Of a stretch of DNA of 64,000 bases, positions 37,401 through 46,400 are shown piece after piece; the stretch's first letter is position 1, and each line of letters starts with the position of its first letter. Source of the stretch: Diabrotica undecimpunctata (lineage: Eukaryota > Arthropoda > Insecta > Coleoptera > Chrysomelidae); NCBI RefSeq assembly GCF_040954645.1, contig NC_092808.1, positions 18,047,383-18,111,382 of the forward strand, given 5' to 3'. A program made the position numbers and the translations under genes. Under the pieces are notes generated by a model. That model had not been told where the DNA came from, ran no database searches, and saw only the letters and a program-made list of their open reading frames with translations.

Positions 37401-40400
37401 ATACACAGGTTTCATCGCAAGTGATGATGTGAAATAGATATTTATTTTAAAAACGAAGGAGCATCGCACTTAGACTGTATGACCGCTCAAATTCGGTTGA
37501 GCATTGCCACAACTAAGGATCTGCACTGTTCAGGAGTAAATTCATTCAAACGCTGCTTTATTATGGCTTCAAGTTAGCGTAATGTCTGTTGTGGGTTATT
37601 TCTTAGTATTTTTCATACTGTTTCAATGACATTTAGATCAGGACTATTAGAAAGATAAAAAAGGACGTTTTATTGTGGTTTCCAAACCAGTTTTTTGTGG
37701 TTTTGCTTGGTAAAAGGCTGTTTTGAAGTATTTGTTAATATTTCGCAGCATTTATATGTACCCTCAATAAATTCAAAACATTCTAATCCTGAAACTGCCA
37801 TACAACCTGAAATTATCACTCCTTTAGGAAATGTTACAATATATAGGAAATAACAAATACGTCGAATTTTGATTCGCCATTAAAAAAATTTCGAGACCAA
37901 TCTTCTACCGACCAAGAAAGTTTATATTTTGCTACCTGGCTTACTTTTGTTTTGCTGTTAACAGTGACTTTTCCTTTGTCTATAAGAAACTATAATTTAC
38001 TCTCTTAAATTGTTGCCTGTAATTCAACCTGATAAAACTTATTTATCTACTTGTGATACGTTCTCGTAACAAATTTATTCTATTTGCATGATTCTATTCA
38101 GCTGGAACTTGTCTTACTTCTTCGACCTTTTTTTGGAAACTTGACTAGATTCTTCTATTACTATCAGAAACTTGTTTTGGACTACCCGGGCTTTTACCTT
38201 TTTTTATCTAAGATACTTCCTGTTTTCCCATAATGCTTCGTTATATTCCACACTGTAGTTTTAGGAATAATAATTTCATCTGCCACTGCATGGATTGTTT
38301 TATTGCAGCAATGATTTTTAATCACCAACTTACGAATTTTTGAATTTGTAAAGATACCACGCACAATTGAAATAACACAGCTATTCACTCAATTTGACAA
38401 GAAATTAACTGTAGAATACAGGGACGTTTGTTAGAGTGTCTGGTGGCATTGATTTCGCAGCGTAATTGTCTTAACTTAGTTTTGAGAGTTTTATACTGTC
38501 CCATTATTTGGATGTCACTATTTTTTTATCCCAAATTTGTGCCTCTTGTTGGCAATATACTGCTTGAATTTTAGTCGCCCTTAAAAAGGCACTAAAGTTT
38601 CGTCAATGCACTCGTTTTCCTTTGTAACGATGGCAGCCTTGAATTTATTTTTCAGTTTGCTAACCAAGGGAACGATCTTCTGCAAACGGTCATCTGTTGT
38701 TACTGAATTATCGTTGAAATGCAGCGTTTTCCACAATAACTGGAAGCGATTCCTTGACATTACTTTTTTGATATTATTCACATAAAGATCATTCTTTCAC
38801 TAGTACAAATGAAAAGATGGAAAATTGCATAATCCCATCCATATAACTATAACCAGGAATCGTTTTATTTCGGTGACATCAGTGTTGTGCCACGCGATAA
38901 TTTGTGCCCTTTTTTTCTGATTTCTTTCCTGACACTGCAAGGCATAACGATTTGTTTCTTCGTCGTGAAAATTTAAAAAAAATCAAAATCAGTTGAACAA
39001 AATAAATTAGATATTTACCATCATGGATAAAAGACAATCGTCTACAAAATATTCGTAGAATTGAAAGAGCGATTTGTTGTAGAAGTTTTCGCATAATTGT
39101 GTATGAAAACCTGCAGAATTATAGTCCTCAAATGTAAATTTCTGTAAATTTTCTCTGTTGACCGTCACGCAGACAATAGCTTTATTCATTGCATTGGATA
39201 CTATTGGTTCTTCTAAAATTTCGGAGACTTCAGAATGTTGGGCAATGACAGATTCTATAGCAGCATCAACATGTTCTTCGAAATTCGTATATTCTTTTTC
39301 TTTACTGGTGGACGCCGATACATCTTGTACCAACGGTTTGGTATTTCCGGCCACACGTTTTCTTTTTTATTCTGTTCCGAAGTACTCCATTCATTTTCAC
39401 TGTCACTAGAATCAGTTAGTTGGTACTCGTCAGAAAGATGTCGCCAAACTCATCCGATTCTTCATCTGAATTTCTTGCCAAATTTTTTCAAGTTTTTGTT
39501 GCTGTTTCTCGCGACGGTGCCTTCGCTTGTTAGATTTACCGACAAGTTATCAACAGGAATAGACAAGTCAAGGCGTGATGTCACGTTGGACTCTCAGGCA
39601 TTTTGTGATAAAAATATTGCTGTTTGTCCCGAAACTCCAACGTGGACTCACATTTTTAAAAATGAAATTTTAACCAAAATTCGCCTTTTAGAGTGTTAGA
39701 TTTTGATTTGAAAGTTAAAGAAAGTTATAGAAATACTTTTAAAAAAAGTGATCGGCCAATGAAGACATTAAAATTTTCAATATGATGGCACTCAACTTGT
39801 ATTACGTTTTGTGATTATTTATCATTTAAAATATTGCTATTTAGCATTATTATCATGATCATTTAAAAAATAATAATAAATTAACTGCCAAACACCTGAA
39901 TTTGTTATATATTTTAATTTGTCCCAATATATAGTTATTAGGTTATATTACAAATAATACTACACAGTAAAAATCTCATGTTGGAATATCTAATCTATTT
40001 CAGACTCTTCATCGCTGCTGGTGGAAACGTCGAAAGATAGTGGACACGCGTCTACCGACGAACTAGAAAGCGGAGAGGACATGGTGGAAACTATTCCACA
40101 GTCGAATATGGTCCTTCGAAAACGTATTCGCAAAATCAAGCAGGGCATGAAACGGTACAATAACCAACTCAGTTTATTGCGACAAGATCTGAGATCTTGC
40201 AAGAAGAAAACATCCGATCAACAGAAACAAATAACTGAACAACAGAAACAGCTGGCTGATCAACAGAAACAGACCTTAGAATATGCTACGCGTTTAGACG
40301 AATATGATAAAAAGAATGAAGAAATTTCAAGGAAATTTAGTAAGTACTATTTATCAAGACTATATTTTGATTTATCGAAGGTAACATATGTTTAACACTT

Positions 40401-43400
40401 TCGCTGCTGGTTTCCATGATACGGAGTTGCAGAATGCGGAATTTTTTTTTCTAAAAATTTTAATTTTTTGGGCTTTATAATTGCTTTAGTACTAAACTGA
40501 AGTCCATATATAGAGAATTTAGTTGTTTTTATCAATGTCACGCATGCGTGTCGGACGCACTTATGTATAATTTTTGGTCATGTGCTGACTGACACGCATG
40601 CGTGTCAATATATTTTTTACTACTTTAAAAGTTTATTGAAGACAATTTTAATAAAACTCAGTAAAAACAATTAAAAACAAAAGTAAAAAAAAACTTAAAA
40701 ACTAGATGAACAATAAAAAAAACAAAAACAAATCAAATTCATTCTCTACATCGCTTTCTGACTGTTTTGCCTTGTTTGTCCTTGGCCAAAATTTTGGTAA
40801 TAATGTGGACTGTTTTAATTGTCGGCCTCAGCCATTTATTCATCCCAATGTTTAATAGTTTTTCCAAAATTGACAATCGGTAGTCATAAAGGGTCATTGG
40901 ACGTAAAATAAATTGTTTATGTAGCAAGTACGAATTCATTAGCATCAATTGTATGTAATGTATGCCTAACTTCTTGTACCACCTTAATGATTTTCTTTCA
41001 CAGGGGTAGTAAGAGTTTAGTTGGTCTTGCCGATCGACACCCCCCATATGCTTATTATAATTAAAAATTGCAGTAGGTTTTTCTCTAGGTCTTCTCCTTC
41101 TATTAACAAATTCCGACATTTCATTTCCAAATTCATTAGAGATATAAAGGACGTCACGTTTATCCTTCCATTTACCAACTAAAGTATTATCAGAAAAACA
41201 AGCAATTCGCTCACCTTTTTTTAGTTTTTTTTTCAATAACGTCTTTGGGATTATGCTTTTTTCTCGCATTTAGTGTTCCAGTGCAGTAAGTACTTCGATT
41301 TGTTAATATTTTAGCTAGTTCATAGGAATTATAAAAATTGTCCATGTATACACTATGTCCTTAGTCCAAATATTCCTGAAGTAGCTTTAGAACTACTTTT
41401 GTTGTGTGGCCTTTTCCATCGGTATCATCCAGGGCTCCAGTGTAGACTTAAGATTTTAGAACTAAACCACTTGGCTCTGTAAGAATATAGAGTTTTATTC
41501 CGTATTTATGACGCTTGTTCTTGATATTTGTCGGAATACCAAGCGTCCACGCCATAGCACCATTGAGGTTTTTTCCAGGATAATAAACGGCAGACATTTT
41601 ATTATTGAAAAACGTTATTATAAGTCGTACTTTGGACAATTGATCTTGAACTTCTCCACTGGCTGGGTTTCTAGCAAATAATGGTGAGATTTCCAGTAAT
41701 CATTAAGTCTATTTAATTTGATGGTTCCAGTGTGAACATTTCTTCTCGTGAAACTGGCTTCCAGTTTGTAATTCTTGATTTTTCTCATATATTTTTAGAA
41801 AGGAATACCTCTTCTGCATACAAGTTGGTTTCACTAACGATTAAATCCAAAATGTCGTTATCAAATATCATTTTAAAATAATCGATTGGCTCATTGCCAC
41901 CTGGTGAAACCAAAAGTTCATTTGTTTTTGAATACAAAATCTTTCATATTCATAGAAATATATGTCCGATCAGGAAATAAGTGGTCTAACACAGTTTCGT
42001 TTTCGTTGGGAACGTCATCTTGGGTTTGAATCGGCATTACATCTACTGTAACAATAAAAAAATTAATAATATTGTTATCACATAAAATATAAAAACTTAC
42101 TCTCTCTTTCATCGTCTGATTACTCCTTGAATTTAGAAGAAACGCCCTCGAAATCAGAATCCGTGTTACTGCCAATAGAAAGATTACTGAATAAGTCCTC
42201 CTCGTCAGTAGATTCGTATAACAAAACTAACATCTCACTTTCACTTAGTTTATTAGGATATTTCACCAATACTTTACGTTTTTTATGTATTTTGAAGGTC
42301 CCGGTACAGAGTCCGCCATTTTAATAAGCCAAAACGGTCTATACGCAAAAGTTCCAAATAAATAAGCCAACAACAACCTTCCACTGCAACAATACATTCG
42401 CACTGCTCGAATTATTTGAACGCATGTCCGACTTGACCGCGCTAATTTGCATCCCCTACTCTAGCATGCCCGAATGCCGAATGCTGTCTCATTGGGAAAT
42501 TCTGAAAACGACAAACATATTTTAAATACTTTGTGCCTTAGTAAAACGCTAACAAGATCTGAAGTATCTGCTGCATACGCGGTATTTAAAATAATCTGTT
42601 AAATATAACTGGTCAGATGTCAAGCAAGTATGTCGCCAGCAACTGACAAAATAACTAAGTCACGCATGCGTGACATCTGCAGTGAAAGTGTTAAGATGTT
42701 TTGTTTGTAGTTAAGGTATTAAATATGCTCAGAAAAATATCTTTGTTAAGTTTTATGAAGATGCTTCATTTAGGACATGAATGATGAAGTGAATTTTTTT
42801 CTAAATCTTCAACTAAACATATTTTTCTCGTGGAAAAAAAGATGTGTGAATTTGATGCCATAAATTTTAAGCCTTTCATAGCCTAAATGGATCTCATTAT
42901 GGATTCTATTCTAACTAATTCATTTGATTAAATATTGTCTTCACTGTGACACCAGTCAGGCAAATTTTTTAATAATAGACAATTTTATTAATGATAACGA
43001 ATTGTTATAGGCACACTACTCCAAGAGTTGAACAAATGCAAGACAGAGTTGCAATATTGGAGGTGCAGGTCTCCAACCACTCCCCCATTCTGCAATACAT
43101 GCGGCAATGCTATTGCTCCTCAACCAGAGGAATTGCAAGCTCTTATGAACCAAGGTGTTAATCCAGAGGGATTAGGTAAGTATTTCATAATTTTTAAAAG
43201 CTCTAAAAAAGTGAAAATTAGTTGGTCCTACCGTTTTCACACATTTATTTTCATTTATGGCTGTATCTGCTTCCTTAACTATCATTGTAAGTCTTAATGT
43301 ACATTCTGTGATAATATTGATCCTATATTATTTGGTATATGTGAACCTTATCCCCTGTTTTTAATGTAAGTTGACTTGTTAATACTTGTTGCTTGTTAAT

Positions 43401-46400
43401 ACAAAAAAAATCTTCTAATAATTGAATTTTATCTGCCCCATTCATGAAATTTAGAAGTATTGTATTATGCTGTCAAAAGACCCAGGTTTTGACAGCGTAC
43501 ACCCAGAATTTCCCATCCATGCTGGTAAAACCGTAATTGGGTGGCTGTCATAGTTCTTCTAGAACATATTGATAGCCAACCACCTCCTTAGGAAGTTCAA
43601 AAAATCAAAAATAATAGCCAGGAAAACAATAAAGCACTTACAAACTTCTTGAATGACTTTCATATCAAATTTAGTGGCCTTATTACTAAAAATTTACCAA
43701 TAGAAAAGACAAGCTTTAGCGGACTAAGTACTGGCATTAACATCTTACATAGAGGCTGCTTTTCAACGGAAACTGAAAACAAATTTCTGAACCTAACATC
43801 AGCCTATGACACTGTCTGGAAAGAAAGATAATTTACAAGCTTCTAAGTGTGCGCTTATAACGAGGCGCCGAACCTCGATCGGACCATAGTATAGTATCAT
43901 ATTATCATCGCCACGTAAAATAAATGCATTATTAAAATAAACTGCTAGCGTTCACCGTCAACGCGCAGCGCCCAGCCTCGAGCCAGATATCGGACCATAG
44001 ACTTGGTATTCAAGCTTAGTATTTTTCGATCCTCGAGCCTAGTACTCTACGATCAACACTACGAGGCGCCGACAACGACAACCGACCCTCGCTCCGACCA
44101 TGGTATCGATCGCCAGATAAAATAAATGCATTTTATTTTAAATGCGAGCGTTCACTGTCAGTGCTATGCTCTAGGCGAGGATACGATGCGATGGTCTCCG
44201 TAATGAACGCACCCTAAGAGTGATTCCTTGACAGCCAATGGTACGCTTAATACAGTAGACTCCCTCTATAACGAGAACTGAAATGGCAGACTAATTACCT
44301 CGTTATAAGCGGATCTCGTTATATCCAACAACAATAATACTGTGCATACATATGAATATGTAGTTTTCTAAAACATTAACTTTCTATATTGAAGCCATTC
44401 GGAGCAATATAAGATGCTAATAAATATTGTTTGAATGGCGTTTTTAAAACAAAGTTGTTTACTTTTATTGTCAATGAAATGCATTAAAACAAAAAAGAGT
44501 TGTTTACTTTTACTGTCAATGATATACGCTAAAACAAAAAATCTCTATTCTGTAAATATGTATAAAGCGTATAAAGTTATTTTGTCATTTTTGACTGCTT
44601 TAAATTGTCCAGTATTCTATCATATTTTCTAAAGATGTGAAACAGTTTTATGCTTCTTCATTTGCGTTTTGTCCTTGGATAAAGTTTCTGACAACCTTTA
44701 AAACACGTGTGAATGGTCAACCCAATACAATGACACTTGTGAATCATAAATTTTACATTTCCGACTAAGAATCATAAATTGTAAGAAGTTCATTGCGGGC
44801 GGCCCGCAGTTAAAAAGGATATTTATTTATAGCTACGACCGGGCCAAAACGTAAAAAACACGTTTTTAAATCTTATTTTTTCTCGTTATAAGCAAATTTA
44901 CTTCGCTATAAAGGGTTATAGTTCAATAGAAATTTCACGGGACATCTAATGTACCTCGTTATAAGCGAAACCTCGTAATAACCGTGTTCGTTATAAAGGG
45001 AGTATACTGTATAAAATATGCTGAGTAACAGAAATCTCATAAGAAACTCTCAGCAGAGTAATAAGCAAATCAAAACTCATGAATAATGGGCCTCCACAAT
45101 GCCCTGTATGAACCCCTTCCCATGTCAATTGGCCCAATGTTAGATTGATAAGAAAATTAAATTTTAGAGAACAAAAATAAAAGCGCAGCGTAAATTTTAG
45201 AAGTTTTAATGCATCGAACATTCTGAATTTCTTAATTGTAGAAAATATTTTATAACGTAATGAAAACTATTGATTAAACAGAATAATAATAAATTAAAAA
45301 AAAACGCATACAATATGTATGAAAGTGAAAGTTTACCACTGAGTTACATCCCCTTTATTTTTAATGGCATTCACAATTCTTCGAGGCATAGTTTTTACCA
45401 AGTTCTGACAAAATTCTAATGTAAATGAATCTCATATTTCTTGCAATTTTTCCTTCAATTCGTTGACGGACCTGGCAGGATGTTTTCTCAAAGCTTTTTT
45501 TTATCTCGCGCCACAAACTCTCTATCGGGGACAAGTTGGGACTGTTAGAAACCCATTCCAGAAGTGTATGCCATGGTCTTTAGACTATTTTAAACTCTTT
45601 TTTGAGTTATGACAACCTGCGCCGTCCTATTGGAAGACACAATCTTTTGCTGATGTTAAACGGTGTTCCATAATCAGTAAAAGAGATTCTTCTAAAATAT
45701 TCAAATATCTGACCCATCGATAAAATGTAACTTTACCACACCTTTAGACGACATGTTGCCCCAGATCCTGACAGATGCAGAAAATTTGACTTTTCTCTTC
45801 AAAATGAAATTTATTAAAAACAATTCATACTAATTTTTTCAACTATAAAACCTTCTTTGTAAGTACCAAATCCTAATATTTGTGGGCCTCTCGGTGACAT
45901 GTTGATCTAGAAACGTGTCTTCCAATAACATCACTCCATAAAACGCTTAACTCCATATAATTTGCTCGTCGATTTTTCACTATAATGCGTCTTAATGCCC
46001 TTCGATCTGCTTTTCGGTTATTTTACTTTTTTCGCACATTTCTAGGTTTTGTGACGACCGAACCTGTAGGTTTGTATCTTCTAACTATATTTCTTACACT
46101 ATAGAGTGACAATTGCAACATATTTGCGATTTCTGAATTGGATTCTCCAGAATTAAAAAATATAATAATGATTGAACAAATTTTCTCATTGATAACTTTA
46201 CCTCGACCCATTGTACAATCCTCAAACGACAAATACTACTATATACATTTGACATTAACTGAATATTATTGTTTTGATGTCATTTTTCCATAGCTACCTC
46301 TGGATTTAACGTAATTATGAAAAAATCAACGTATGTTGATATAAGTGAATGCATAGCCAGGGTTTAGTGAAATTTTTTTTATTGTTGACATAAATAAAAA

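Noticed and set aside
39235..39699. 154-codon + strand frame in intron 2
   Set aside because: Mostly antisense to the piggyBac-like N-terminal remnant; no signature of its own.
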